A stretch of 64,000 nucleotides of DNA from Nocardioides sp. T2.26MG-1 (GTDB lineage Bacteria > Actinomycetota > Actinomycetes > Propionibacteriales > Nocardioidaceae): the NCBI RefSeq assembly GCF_950101795.1, contig NZ_CATNLZ010000001.1, positions 503,382-567,381 on the forward strand, given 5' to 3'. Shown here piece after piece: positions 26,044-34,324 of the stretch (position 1 is its first letter; each line of letters begins with the position of its first letter). The position numbers and the translations under genes were made by a program. Below the pieces are notes generated by a model that saw only the letters and a list, made by a program, of their open reading frames with translations, searched no databases and was not told where the DNA came from.

Positions 26044-26100
26044 CGCCGTACCGGAAACGTCAACTTCCGCTCACGGCCTCACGGGGCTCACGACCTCACC
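26044..26100 (-). promoter_or_regulatory. Nitrate assimilation operon promoter
   Basis: On the minus strand: GTGAGGCCGTGA, 5 nt, AGTTGACG, 7 nt, TACGGCG (26050-26044), then about 57 nt of leader to the narK ATG. The three blocks and their spacings are identical in the globin promoter (16165-16222). A further GTGAG copy lies upstream (GTCGTGAGCCCC). NnaR and/or GlnR are the likely activators (inference). Confidence 0.6.
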
Positions 26101-26110
26101 GCAGCACCCC

Positions 26111-26275
26111 GTGGTTTCGAGGCTCCCTTCGCTCGCACCTCAACCACCGGCCCGCACGGTGGCTGAGGTGCGAGGGCCGCCAGGCCCGAGCCTCGAAACC
26201 ACCACTCCCCCGTCGCGCCGACCCTCACGGTGGTTGAGGTGCGAGGGCCGCCAGGCCCGAGCCTCGAAACCACCA
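26111..26275. repeat. Three REP-like palindromic elements
   Basis: Copy 1 (26111-26148) is on the plus strand and lacks the central hairpin. Copies 2 (26158-26205) and 3 (26229-26275) are inverted and carry a central GGCCGCCAGGCC. All share GTGGTTTCGAGGCTC and GCACCTCAACCACC ends with the array at 10016-10220. They fill the gap between the narK promoter and the DUF485-actP operon. The rest of 26276-26398 contains no gene. Confidence 0.9.
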
Positions 26276-26401
26276 CACACCGGACGCGCTCCGTCCGCGG
26301 CGACCGCTCGTCGCGCGCAGGCGACCGCTCACCGATCATCGGCGCCCGCTCGTCGCGTGCTCGTGACCCACCTCTCAACGGAGCCCGCGAGGTGGACCTA
26401 C

Positions 26402-26417
26402 GGTGACGCCGATCACA
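26402..26417 (+). promoter_or_regulatory. Putative Crp-binding site before DUF485-actP operon
   Basis: GGTGA-CGCCGA-TCACA differs at one position from the actinobacterial CRP/GlxR consensus TGTGA-N6-TCACA. It overlaps a possible -10 (TACGGT, 26399-26404), 18 nt upstream of the GTG start. That position would favour repression unless the real promoter lies elsewhere. Confidence 0.55.
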
Positions 26418-26435
26418 CACCGGAAGGGGTGCCCC

Positions 26436-26810
26436 GTGTCCGACCTCCAGCAACAGCCCCCGGGACTGCCGCATGACCCGGCCGCCCGGCACGACCCGAT
26501 CTACGACCGTCTGGTCCAAGAGCCCGAGTTCGTCCAGCTCCGCAAGCTCTACCGCGGCTTCGTGTTCCCCGCGACCGTCGCGTTCCTGACCTGGTACCTG
26601 CTCTACGTGGTGATGAGCAACTGGGCGACCGGGTTCATGGACACCCAGGTCGTCGGCAACATCAACGTGGCGCTCGTCTTCGGGCTCCTCCAGTTCGCCA
26701 CGACGTTCGCCCTCGCGTGGTTCTACAGCTGGTTCTCGACCACCCGTCTCGACCCGCTGGCACGCACGCTCGACGAGGACTACATCGCCGAGCTGGGACG
26801 GAGGCCCTGA
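26436..26810 (+). CDS. DUF485 family small membrane protein (YjcH-like)
   Basis: A 124-residue protein. A soluble N-terminus (HDPIYDRLVQEPEFVQLRKLYRGFVFPATVAF) leads into two helices (~48-70 and ~82-105). The sequence EF-x-L-x-R-x-YR-x-F-x-FP is the DUF485 signature, found in YjcH, encoded next to the acetate symporter ActP in many bacteria. GTG at 26436 follows the ribosome site GGAAGGGG. The gene ends 1 nt before the actP GTG, so the two are one operon. Confidence 0.9.
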   Translation: MSDLQQQPPGLPHDPAARHDPIYDRLVQEPEFVQLRKLYRGFVFPATVAFLTWYLLYVVMSNWATGFMDTQVVGNINVALVFGLLQFATTFALAWFYSWFSTTRLDPLARTLDEDYIAELGRRP

Positions 26811-26811
26811 C

Positions 26812-28431
26812 GTGGACGACAACCAGACCCTCACCTCGATCCTGTTCCTGGCCGTCGTCGCTCTGACGGTCGCCATCACGTTCTGGGCGAGCCGGCAGAC
26901 CAGCGGCACCGCCGACTTCTACGCCGGCGGCCGCGGCTTCTCCGGGTTCCAGAACGGCCTCGCCATCGGTGGCGACTACATGTCGGCGGCGTCGTTCCTG
27001 GGCATCTCCGGCGCGATCGCGCTCTTCGGGTACGACGGCTTCCTGTACTCGATCGGCTTCCTCGTCGCCTGGCTGGTGGCCCTGCTGCTGGTCGCGGAGA
27101 TGCTGCGCAACTCCGGCCGCTACACGATGGCCGACCAGCTCGCGTTCCGGATGCGTCAGCGCCCGGTGCGGATGGCGGCTGCGTCCTCGACCGTGGTCGT
27201 CTCGATCTTCTACCTGCTCGCCCAGATGGTCGGCGCCGGCGCCCTGGTGTCGCTGCTGCTCGGGCTCGACAGCCAGGCCGCTAAGAACCTGACGATCGCC
27301 GCCGTCGGCGCGCTGATGGTCTTCTACGTGACCGTCGGCGGCATGAAGGGCACCACGTGGGTGCAGATCGTGAAGGCCGTGCTGCTGATGGCCGGCTCCG
27401 CGCTCATCGTGGTCCTGGTGCTCGCGAAGTTCGACTTCAACATCTCCGAGCTGCTCGGCGCGGCCGCGGACAACTCGGGCGCCGGCCAGGCGTTCCTGGA
27501 GCCCGGGCTGAAGTACGGCGCGACCACGACCAGCAAGCTCGACTTCCTGTCGCTCGGCATCGCGCTGGTGCTCGGCACGGCCGGCTTGCCGCACATCCTG
27601 ATCCGCTTCTACACGGTCCCGACGTCGCGGGACGCCCGCAAGTCGGTGCTGTGGGCGATCGGCCTGATCGGCGTCTTCTACCTGTTCACGCTGGTGCTCG
27701 GCTTCGGTGCCGCGGCGCTGCTGGACACCGGCACCCTCGACGCCAGCGGCAACCTCGCCTCGCCGAGGCTGGCAGAGGAGGTCGGCGGTGGGGCCGGATC
27801 GACCGGTGGCGCGGTGCTGCTGGCCCTGATCGCGGCCGTCGCGTTCGCGACGATCCTGGCCGTGGTCGCGGGGCTGGTGCTCACGTCGTCGGCCTCGGTG
27901 GCGCACGACATCTACAACAACGTCGTGAAGAAGGGCAAGGCGACCGAGCGCGACGAGCTCCGAGTGGCGCGACTCGCCGCCGGCGCCATCGGCGTGGTGG
28001 CGATCCTGCTGGCGATCCCGGCGCAGAACCTCAACATCGCGTTCCTGGTGGCGCTGGCCTTCGCGATCGCGGCGTCCGCCAACCTGCCCGCGATCGTCTA
28101 CAACATGTTCTGGCGGCGCTTCAACACCCGCGGCGCCGTGTGGAGCATCTACGGCGGTCTCATCTCCGCCGTGGGCCTGGTGTTCTTCTCGCCGGTCACC
28201 TCCGGCAAGGGCGTGGACGCCACCGGCAAGAACCTGTCGCTGCTGCCGACCAGCATCGACATCTCGTGGTTCCCGCTGGAGAACCCCGGCATCGTCTCGA
28301 TCCCGCTGGGCTTCTTCCTCGGCTGGCTCGGCACCGTCACCTCGAAGGAGCCGACCGCCGAGGACCGGTTCACCGAGCTCGAGGTCCGGGCCCTCAGTGG
28401 GGCCGGATCGGAGAAGGCGATCCAGCACTGA
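26812..28431 (+). CDS. actP: Cation/acetate symporter
   Basis: A 539-residue SSS-family symporter with about 13 helices. Family marks are ADFYAGGRGFSGFQNGLAIGGDYMSAASFLG, FYVTVGGMKGTTWVQIVKA and TAGLPHILIRFYT. It takes up acetate, propionate or related anions with sodium or protons. The gene next downstream is acs, so uptake and activation are linked. It is paralogous to the symporter at 14099. GTG start one base after the DUF485 stop; a strong terminator follows at 28456. Confidence 0.92.
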   Translation: MDDNQTLTSILFLAVVALTVAITFWASRQTSGTADFYAGGRGFSGFQNGLAIGGDYMSAASFLGISGAIALFGYDGFLYSIGFLVAWLVALLLVAEMLRNSGRYTMADQLAFRMRQRPVRMAAASSTVVVSIFYLLAQMVGAGALVSLLLGLDSQAAKNLTIAAVGALMVFYVTVGGMKGTTWVQIVKAVLLMAGSALIVVLVLAKFDFNISELLGAAADNSGAGQAFLEPGLKYGATTTSKLDFLSLGIALVLGTAGLPHILIRFYTVPTSRDARKSVLWAIGLIGVFYLFTLVLGFGAAALLDTGTLDASGNLASPRLAEEVGGGAGSTGGAVLLALIAAVAFATILAVVAGLVLTSSASVAHDIYNNVVKKGKATERDELRVARLAAGAIGVVAILLAIPAQNLNIAFLVALAFAIAASANLPAIVYNMFWRRFNTRGAVWSIYGGLISAVGLVFFSPVTSGKGVDATGKNLSLLPTSIDISWFPLENPGIVSIPLGFFLGWLGTVTSKEPTAEDRFTELEVRALSGAGSEKAIQH

Positions 28432-28455
28432 CGCACCGCAGCGGCCCACGGGGGA

Positions 28456-28487
28456 GGGTGCCCGGCGACCACCGTCGCCGGGCACCC
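28456..28487 (+). terminator. Strong hairpin after actP
   Basis: A perfect 14-bp stem GGGTGCCCGGCGAC / GTCGCCGGGCACCC with a 4-nt loop (CACC), 25 nt after the actP stop. No U-tract follows, as is common for actinobacterial terminators. It separates the uptake operon from acs. Confidence 0.82.
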
Positions 28488-28510
28488 GGCCGCGTTCCCA
28501 CCCGCACTAA

Positions 28511-28526
28511 TGTGGCCCGTACCACA
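28511..28526 (+). promoter_or_regulatory. Putative Crp-binding site before acs
   Basis: TGTGG-CCCGTA-CCACA is a perfect inverted repeat that keeps the GTG-N8-CAC core recognised by CRP/GlxR proteins. It lies 36 nt upstream of the acs GTG. The crp gene itself is 9 kb away in this window. Confidence 0.6.
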
Positions 28527-28562
28527 CGGCCTTGATGATCCGCTGACGCACAGGAGCGAGAA

Positions 28563-30527
28563 GTGACCGACGAGACCCTGTCCAACCTGCTCAAGGAAGA
28601 CCGCCGCTTCGAGCCCCCGGCGGGGATCGCCGCGGACGCCAACCTGAAGGCCGAGGCCTACGAACGCGCGGCGTCCGACCGCGAGGCGTTCTGGGCCGAA
28701 CAGGCCGAGCGACTCGACTGGGACCAGCGCTGGGACCGCGTGCTGGACTGGGACGATGCCCCGTTCGCCAAGTGGTTCGTGGGCGGGCGGATCAACGCAG
28801 CCTACAACTGCGTCGACCGCCACGTGGCCGCCGGGCGCGGCGACAAGGTCGCGCTGCACTGGGTGGGCGAGCCCCTGGACGACACCCGCGACATCACCTA
28901 CGCCGAGCTCCAGGACGAGGTGTGCCGGGCCGCCAACGCGCTGACCGACCTCGGGGTCCGCACCGGCGACCGGGTCGCGATCTACCTGCCGATGATCCCG
29001 GAGGCCGTGGTCGCGATGCTCGCCTGCGCCCGCATCGGCGCCCCGCACACCGTCGTCTTCGGCGGCTTCTCCGCGGACGCGCTGGCCTCCCGCCTCGACG
29101 ACTGCGAGGCCAAGGTCGTGATCACCTCCGACGGCGGCTACCGCCGTGGGTCCGCCTCCGCGCTCAAGCCCGCGGTCGACGAGGCGCGCACCAAGACCAG
29201 CGTCGTGGAGAAGGTCCTCGTCGTCCGGCGCACCGGCCAGGACGTCGCGTGGGACGACGCCGTCGACGTCTGGTGGCACGACGCGGTCGGGTCCGCCTCG
29301 AGCGAGCACGCGTGCGAGTTCTTCGACTCCGAGCACCCGCTGTACGTCATGTACACGTCGGGCACCACCGGCAAGCCGAAGGGCATCCTGCACACGACCG
29401 GCGGCTACCTCGTGGGGACGTCGTACACCCACTGGGCGGTGTTCGACCTCAAGCCCGAGACGGACGTCTACTGGTGCTCGGCCGACATCGGCTGGGTCAC
29501 CGGGCACTCCTACATGGTCTACGGACCGCTCGCGAACGGCGCGACGCAGGTGATGTACGAGGGCGTCCCGGACAGCCCCGAGCGCGGCCGCTGGTGGCAG
29601 ATCATCCAGGACTACAAGGTCACGATCTTCTACACCGCCCCCACGGCGATCCGGTCCTTCATGAAGCAGGGCCGGGAGATCCCCGACAAGTACGACATGA
29701 CGAGCCTGCGCATCCTCGGGTCGGTCGGCGAGCCGATCAACCCCGAGGCGTACGTCTGGTACCGCCACGTCATCGGCGGCGACCGCACCCCGGTCGTGGA
29801 CACCTGGTGGCAGACCGAGACCGGGATGATCATGATCAGCCCGCTCCCGGGCGTCACCGCCGGCAAGCCCGGCTCGGCGATGACGGCCATCCCGGGCATC
29901 GCCGCCGAGGTGGTCAACGACGACGGCGACCCGGTGCCCAACGGATCCGGCGGCTACCTCGTGCTCACCCAGCCGTGGCCCGCGATGCTGCGTACGATCT
30001 GGGGCGACGACCAGCGCTACAAGGACACCTACTGGTCCCGCTTCGCTCGCCAGGGCTACTACTTCGCCGGCGACGGCGCGAAGAAGGACGAGGACGGCGA
30101 CATCTGGGTGCTCGGCCGGGTCGACGACGTCATGAACGTCTCCGGCCACCGGCTCTCCACCACCGAGATCGAGTCCGCGCTCGTCTCCCACCCCAAGGTC
30201 GCCGAGGCCGCGGTGGTGGGTGCGAAGGACGAGGACACCGGCCAGGCGGTCTGCGCGTTCGTGATCCTCCGCGAGGAGGCGGGCGACGGCGGCGAGGACA
30301 TCGTGCAGGAGCTGCGCCAGCACGTGCGCAAGGAGATCGGCCCGATCGCCACCCCGCGGCAGATCATGATCGTCCCCGAGCTGCCCAAGACCCGCTCCGG
30401 CAAGATCATGCGCCGCCTCCTTCGCGACGTGGCCGAGCACCGCGAGGTCGGCGACGTCACCACGCTGGCGGACTCCTCGGTCATGGACCTGATCTCCGCC
30501 AGGCAGGACTCCGGCAAGGAGGACTGA
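28563..30527 (+). CDS. acs: Acetyl-CoA synthetase
   Basis: A 654-residue AMP-forming acyl-CoA synthetase. The P-loop-like YTSGTTGKPKGI, the motif WWQTETG, the hinge region VLGRVDDVMNVSGHR and the C-terminal PKTRSGKIMRRLLR are all present. The Lys in SGKIMRR is the residue acetylated in regulated Acs enzymes. Product: acetyl-CoA from acetate, ATP and CoA. The GTG at 28563 has AGGAG 6-7 nt upstream. Likely Crp-controlled (site at 28511). Orthologue position: Rv3667. Confidence 0.96.
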   Translation: MTDETLSNLLKEDRRFEPPAGIAADANLKAEAYERAASDREAFWAEQAERLDWDQRWDRVLDWDDAPFAKWFVGGRINAAYNCVDRHVAAGRGDKVALHWVGEPLDDTRDITYAELQDEVCRAANALTDLGVRTGDRVAIYLPMIPEAVVAMLACARIGAPHTVVFGGFSADALASRLDDCEAKVVITSDGGYRRGSASALKPAVDEARTKTSVVEKVLVVRRTGQDVAWDDAVDVWWHDAVGSASSEHACEFFDSEHPLYVMYTSGTTGKPKGILHTTGGYLVGTSYTHWAVFDLKPETDVYWCSADIGWVTGHSYMVYGPLANGATQVMYEGVPDSPERGRWWQIIQDYKVTIFYTAPTAIRSFMKQGREIPDKYDMTSLRILGSVGEPINPEAYVWYRHVIGGDRTPVVDTWWQTETGMIMISPLPGVTAGKPGSAMTAIPGIAAEVVNDDGDPVPNGSGGYLVLTQPWPAMLRTIWGDDQRYKDTYWSRFARQGYYFAGDGAKKDEDGDIWVLGRVDDVMNVSGHRLSTTEIESALVSHPKVAEAAVVGAKDEDTGQAVCAFVILREEAGDGGEDIVQELRQHVRKEIGPIATPRQIMIVPELPKTRSGKIMRRLLRDVAEHREVGDVTTLADSSVMDLISARQDSGKED

Positions 30528-30569
30528 CCGCCGCCGAGCCGACGATGCGTCGCGTCACGGGACGGTCGG

Positions 30570-30634
30570 TAGGGTGGACGGCGGTGAGCCGGGAAGTCTG
30601 GTCGGCACGGTGACAGACGACCCTGAGGAGCCCC
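30570..30634 (+). promoter_or_regulatory. nhaA promoter and conserved 5' leader
   Basis: The -10 TAGGGT (30570-30575) is followed after 7 nt by a 24-nt block beginning at 30583, GGTGA-GCCGGGAAG-T-CTGGTCGGC. The same block, 22 of 24 identical, follows the same -10 at the same spacing before the gene at 32553. CCGGG can pair with the following TCTGG/CCTGG across an AAG loop, and the one loop-side change preserves pairing (G:U versus G:C). The leader is 52 nt and ends in GAGGAG. It is a candidate structured or cation-sensing leader. Confidence 0.6.
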
Positions 30635-31942
30635 ATGCCTGACGCCCACCCCGCCGGCCCACCCGGGACCGGCCGCCCCCGCCTGTTCGCCCGCGGCTCG
30701 TTCCTCGAGACGTCCCGCACCGCGCACATCCTGCGCGCGGAGACCACCGGCGGGCTGCTGCTCATCACCGCCGCCGCGATCGCGATGACCTGGGCCAACA
30801 CGCCGTGGTCCGAGGCGTACGCCGACCTGCGCGACCTGCGGGTCGGCCCGGAGGCGTGGCACCTCGACCTGACGCTCGGCTCCTGGGCGGGCGACGGCCT
30901 GCTGGCGATCTTCTTCTTCGTGGCCGGCCTGGAGCTCAAGCGGGAGTTCGTGGCCGGCGACCTGCGCGACCCGCGGCGGGCCGCCCTGCCGGTGGCCGCG
31001 GCGGTCGGCGGGATGGTGGTGCCCGCCCTGGCCTACGCGCTGTGGAACCTCGGTGCCGACGGCGCCCTCGAGGGCTGGGCCATCCCGACGGCGACCGACA
31101 TCGCGTTCGCGGTCGCTGTGCTCGCGGTGATCAGCACCCACCTACCCTCGGGCCTGCGCACGTTCCTGCTGACGTTGGCGGTCGTCGACGACCTGTTGGC
31201 GATCACGATCATCGCGGCGTTCTACACCAGCGACCTCCGCCTGGCCTACCTCGCCGCGGCGCTGGTGCCGATCGCGATGTTCGGGTTCCTGGTCCAGCGA
31301 CGCGTGCACCGCGGCTGGATGCTCGTCCCGCTCGCGCTCGTCGCGTGGGTGCTCGTCCACGAGTCCGGGGTGCACGCCACGGTCGCGGGCGTCCTGCTCG
31401 CGTTCACCGTCCCGGTCGTGCGGTCCGACGGCAACACCGGCCCCGGCCTGGCCGAGCACCTCGAGCACCTGGTCCGTCCGGTCTCGGCGGGCATCGCCGT
31501 ACCCGTCTTCGCGTTCTTCGCCGCCGGCGTCACGATCGGCGGCCTCGACGGGCTGCGCGGTGCGCTGACCGATCCCGTCGCGCTCGGCATCGTCACCGGT
31601 CTCGTGGTCGGCAAGACCGTCGGGATCGCCGGGTCGACCTGGCTGCTGCACACGTTCACCAAGGCCGACCTCGACGACGAGCTGAGCTGGATCGACGTCA
31701 TCGGGATGTCGATGCTCGCCGGCATCGGGTTCACGGTGTCGCTGCTGATCGGCGAGCTCGCCTTCGGCTCGGGGAGCGAGCACGACCACGTCAAGGTCGC
31801 GGTGCTCGTGGGCTCACTGCTCGCCGCCGTCCTGGCCGCCGTGGTGCTGCGGCTGCGCAACCGGGTCTACCGGCACCTGTGCGAGGTCGAGGAGGCGGAC
31901 GCCGACCGCGACGGCGTGCCCGACGTGTTCGAGGAGCGCTAG
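30635..31942 (+). CDS. nhaA: Na+/H+ antiporter NhaA
   Basis: A 435-residue antiporter with 12 predicted helices. The ion-binding aspartate pair is in [10 protein letters not shown], and the pH-sensor region [18 protein letters not shown] and [15 protein letters not shown] are conserved. It exports Na+ (or Li+) in exchange for protons. A soluble C-terminal tail ([20 protein letters not shown]) is acidic and resembles a calcium-binding loop (DADRDGVPD). The leader shared with the gene at 32553 suggests common regulation. It converges with the CBS gene, with 6 nt between stops. Confidence 0.95.
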   Translation: MPDAHPAGPPGTGRPRLFARGSFLETSRTAHILRAETTGGLLLITAAAIAMTWANTPWSEAYADLRDLRVGPEAWHLDLTLGSWAGDGLLAIFFFVAGLELKREFVAGDLRDPRRAALPVAAAVGGMVVPALAYALWNLGADGALEGWAIPTATDIAFAVAVLAVISTHLPSGLRTFLLTLAVVDDLLAITIIAAFYTSDLRLAYLAAALVPIAMFGFLVQRRVHRGWMLVPLALVAWVLVHESGVHATVAGVLLAFTVPVVRSDGNTGPGLAEHLEHLVRPVSAGIAVPVFAFFAAGVTIGGLDGLRGALTDPVALGIVTGLVVGKTVGIAGSTWLLHTFTKADLDDELSWIDVIGMSMLAGIGFTVSLLIGELAFGSGSEHDHVKVAVLVGSLLAAVLAAVVLRLRNRVYRHLCEVEEADADRDGVPDVFEER

Positions 31943-31948
31943 GACCTG

Positions 31949-32437
31949 CTAACGCGGCTCGGTCGCTCCGCGCTCGCCCAGCCGCTCCGGCAGGATCTCG
32001 CGGAGCACGGTGGTGAGTGTGATCGCGCCGATCATCGGCGCGGTCTTGCCCGGACCGTCCACGACGGCCACCAGGGGGCTGCGCTCGACGACCATCAGCA
32101 CCGCGACCTCCAGCACCGTGTCGTCGGGCCGGACCACCGGCAGGTCGTCGTGGTCGCGGGGCAGCAGCTCGGCGACGGTCTTGCCGACCAGGGCGTCGCA
32201 CATCTGGTCGACGAACGAGTCATCGACGACGGAGGCGAGCTTCACGTCGTCCTGGAGGTAGCCCGGGATCACCAGGCGGAGGACCTGCGACCCGGGCAGG
32301 ATCGCCACCGGGTGGTCGTGCTCGTCGACGACGACCAGCGCCGGCCGGTGGTGCTCGGTGAGCAGCCGGGCCGCCTCGACGGCGCTGCTGCCGAGACCGA
32401 CGGTCGGGTACGGTTCTGCGAGCTCACTGGCCAACAC
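31949..32437 (-). CDS. CBS-domain pair protein
   Basis: A 162-residue protein with two CBS motifs (PYPTVGLGSSAVEAARLL ... RPALVVVDEHDHPVAIL; then DLPVVRPDDTVLEVAVLM ... RSPLVAVVDGPG). Such Bateman modules bind adenosine nucleotides and usually regulate a partner, here possibly the adjacent ion transporters. Start: the GTG at 32437 follows TAGCGT by 7 nt on the minus strand (leaderless). A longer frame up to 32575 would run over the divergent promoter and the start of the next gene, so I reject it. Confidence 0.82.
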   Translation of the reverse strand: MLASELAEPYPTVGLGSSAVEAARLLTEHHRPALVVVDEHDHPVAILPGSQVLRLVIPGYLQDDVKLASVVDDSFVDQMCDALVGKTVAELLPRDHDDLPVVRPDDTVLEVAVLMVVERSPLVAVVDGPGKTAPMIGAITLTTVLREILPERLGERGATEPR

Positions 32438-32486
32438 CCTGGCGACGCTATCCCACGTGCCCCTCGTCGGCGAGCGCGGACGACGA

Positions 32487-32552
32487 TAGGGTCGAGCCAG
32501 GTGTGCCGGGAAGCCTGGTCGGCGTCGTTCCGCCAACCCCTCAGGAGCCTGT
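32487..32552 (+). promoter_or_regulatory. Promoter and conserved 5' leader, second copy
   Basis: TAGGGT (32487-32492), 7 nt, then from 32500 GGTGT-GCCGGGAAG-C-CTGGTCGGC, nearly identical to the nhaA leader at 30583. The leader ends with AGGAG (32543-32547), 5 nt before the GTG. Its -10 region lies 38-50 bp from the divergent CBS promoter. Confidence 0.6.
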
Positions 32553-33827
32553 GTGGCCATCGTCGCCGTCGTCATCTTCCTCTGCGCCTACGCTCTCCTG
32601 GCGTCCGAGAAGGTGCACCGCACGAAGGTCGCCCTCGGTGGCGCCGCCCTGATGCTGCTGCTGCGCATCACCGACGCCGACCACGCGTTCTTCTCCGACC
32701 ACACCGGCATCGAGTGGAACGTCGTCTTCCTGCTGCTCGGCATGATGGTGATCGTCGCCGTGCTGCGCCGTACCGGCGTCTTCGAGTACGTCGCGATCTG
32801 GGCCGCCAAGCGCACCCGCGGGCGGCCGTACGCCCTCATGGTGATGCTGTGCGTGCTCACCGCGGTCGCCTCCGCGCTGCTCGACAACGTCACCACGGTC
32901 CTGCTGATCGCGCCGGTGACGTTCCTGGTCTGCCAACGCCTCGGGCTGCGCCCGGTGCCGTTCCTGATGGCCGAGGTCTTCGCCTCGAACATCGGCGGCA
33001 CCGCGACGCTCGTCGGTGACCCGCCCAACATCATCATCGCCGCCCGTGGTGGCCTCACGTTCAACGACTTCCTGGTCCACCTCGCGCCGATCGTGGTGGT
33101 GCTGATGGTGGCGTTCTGCCTCCTGTGCCGGTGGCTGTTCCGGCGCGACTTCGTCTACGACGCCGAGCGGGCCGCGTCGGTGATGCGGCTCAACGAGCGC
33201 GAGGCGATCACCGACCGGGGCATGCTCATCAAGGGCCTCGGCGTGCTCGGTCTGGTGATGATCGCGTTCGTCCTCCACCCTGTCCTCCACTACGAGCCGT
33301 CGGTGGTGGCGCTGCTCGGGGCCGGGCTGCTGCTGCTGATCACCGACGTCGATCCGGTCGACGCGATGGGCGAGGTCGAGTGGCCCACCCTGGCCTTCTT
33401 CGCGGGGCTCTTCATCATGGTCGGCGGCCTCGTGGAGACCGGCGTGATCGCCGACGTCTCGCAGGCCACGGCGGATGCGACCGACGGACGGCTGGGCCTC
33501 GCCACCATGGTGCTGCTCGGCGGCTCGGCGGTCCTGTCGGCGATCGTCGACAACATCCCGTACGTCGCGACGATGAGCCCCGTCGTGTCCGACCTGGTCG
33601 CCGCCCAGGGATCGGGCGGGCACGTCCTGTGGTGGGCGCTCGCACTCGGCGCGGACCTCGGCGGCAACGCGACCGCGATCGGCGCGTCGGCCAACGTCGT
33701 GGCCCTCGGCATCGCCGCGCGGGAGGGGCACCCGATCGGGTTCTGGGAGTTCACCAAGTACGGCCTGGTCGTGACCGTCGTGACCATCGCGCTGTGCGTG
33801 CCCTACCTGTGGCTGCGCTACCTCTGA
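32553..33827 (+). CDS. NhaD/ArsB-like ion transporter (IT superfamily)
   Basis: A 424-residue protein with about 11 helices. Two inverted half-motifs mark the ArsB/NhaD/P-protein family: SALLDNVTTVLLIAPVTF with EVFASNIGGTATLVGDPPNIII, and SAIVDNIPYVATMSPVV with LGADLGGNATAIGASANVVALGIA. Known members move Na+/H+ (NhaD), arsenite (ArsB) or carboxylates. No arsenic-resistance genes are nearby, and the leader is shared with nhaA, so I favour cation/proton exchange. Start GTG at 32553. Confidence 0.85.
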   Translation: MAIVAVVIFLCAYALLASEKVHRTKVALGGAALMLLLRITDADHAFFSDHTGIEWNVVFLLLGMMVIVAVLRRTGVFEYVAIWAAKRTRGRPYALMVMLCVLTAVASALLDNVTTVLLIAPVTFLVCQRLGLRPVPFLMAEVFASNIGGTATLVGDPPNIIIAARGGLTFNDFLVHLAPIVVVLMVAFCLLCRWLFRRDFVYDAERAASVMRLNEREAITDRGMLIKGLGVLGLVMIAFVLHPVLHYEPSVVALLGAGLLLLITDVDPVDAMGEVEWPTLAFFAGLFIMVGGLVETGVIADVSQATADATDGRLGLATMVLLGGSAVLSAIVDNIPYVATMSPVVSDLVAAQGSGGHVLWWALALGADLGGNATAIGASANVVALGIAAREGHPIGFWEFTKYGLVVTVVTIALCVPYLWLRYL

Positions 33828-33912
33828 GCCGGGATCCACGCCGGGGCTGCCGGCGGGTGACGCGGTCGGTAAGGTCGGACCCAGCACTGACCGAATCGAC
33901 CAGGGGATGCAC

Positions 33913-34314
33913 ATGACCCAGCAGGTGAACGACCAGGACCCGACCATCGGCCGGCTGGTTCACGACGCCAGCCGGGACATCTCGACGCTGATCCAGAAGG
34001 AGATCCAGCTCGCCAAGTCCGAGCTGAAGGTGAGCGTCCAGGCCGGCGGCATCGGCATCGGCCTGTTCGCGGCGGCCGGCTTCGTGGCCGTGCTGGCCGT
34101 GATCATGCTGTCGGTCGCGATCGCCTACTTCATCAACTGGAACGGCGACGGCCTCGCACTGCACTGGGCATTCCTGATCGTGTTCGGCTTCTACCTGCTG
34201 CTCGCCGGCCTGATGGTGTTCGTCGGCATCCGCAAGGTCAAGCAGGTGCGCGCGCCCGAGCGGGCCATCGGCCAGGGTCGCGAGATCCCCAAGGCACTCA
34301 AGGGCCAGAGCTGA
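33913..34314 (+). CDS. Holin-superfamily-like membrane protein (phage_holin_3_6/YqjE type)
   Basis: A 133-residue protein. An amphipathic N-terminus (PTIGRLVHDASRDISTLIQKEIQLAKSELK) precedes two helices (~47-73 and ~87-110). This is the actinobacterial family commonly called putative actinobacterial holin-X / YqjE; there is no sign of a prophage, so a membrane-stress role is more likely than lysis. The ATG at 33913 is preferred over 33907 because AGGGG then has correct spacing. A -10 TAAGGT lies at 33870-33875. Confidence 0.75.
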   Translation: MTQQVNDQDPTIGRLVHDASRDISTLIQKEIQLAKSELKVSVQAGGIGIGLFAAAGFVAVLAVIMLSVAIAYFINWNGDGLALHWAFLIVFGFYLLLAGLMVFVGIRKVKQVRAPERAIGQGREIPKALKGQS

Positions 34315-34324
34315 CGGGTCACCG

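Noticed and set aside
30583..30634. Cobalamin or fluoride riboswitch before nhaA
   Set aside because: The GGGAAG core is reminiscent of the cobalamin aptamer, and fluoride riboswitches can precede nhaA, but the leader is only 52 nt and lacks the conserved parts of either class.
33913..34314. Prophage holin indicating a phage remnant
   Set aside because: No other phage gene nearby. The protein belongs to the widespread chromosomal holin-like/YqjE membrane family.
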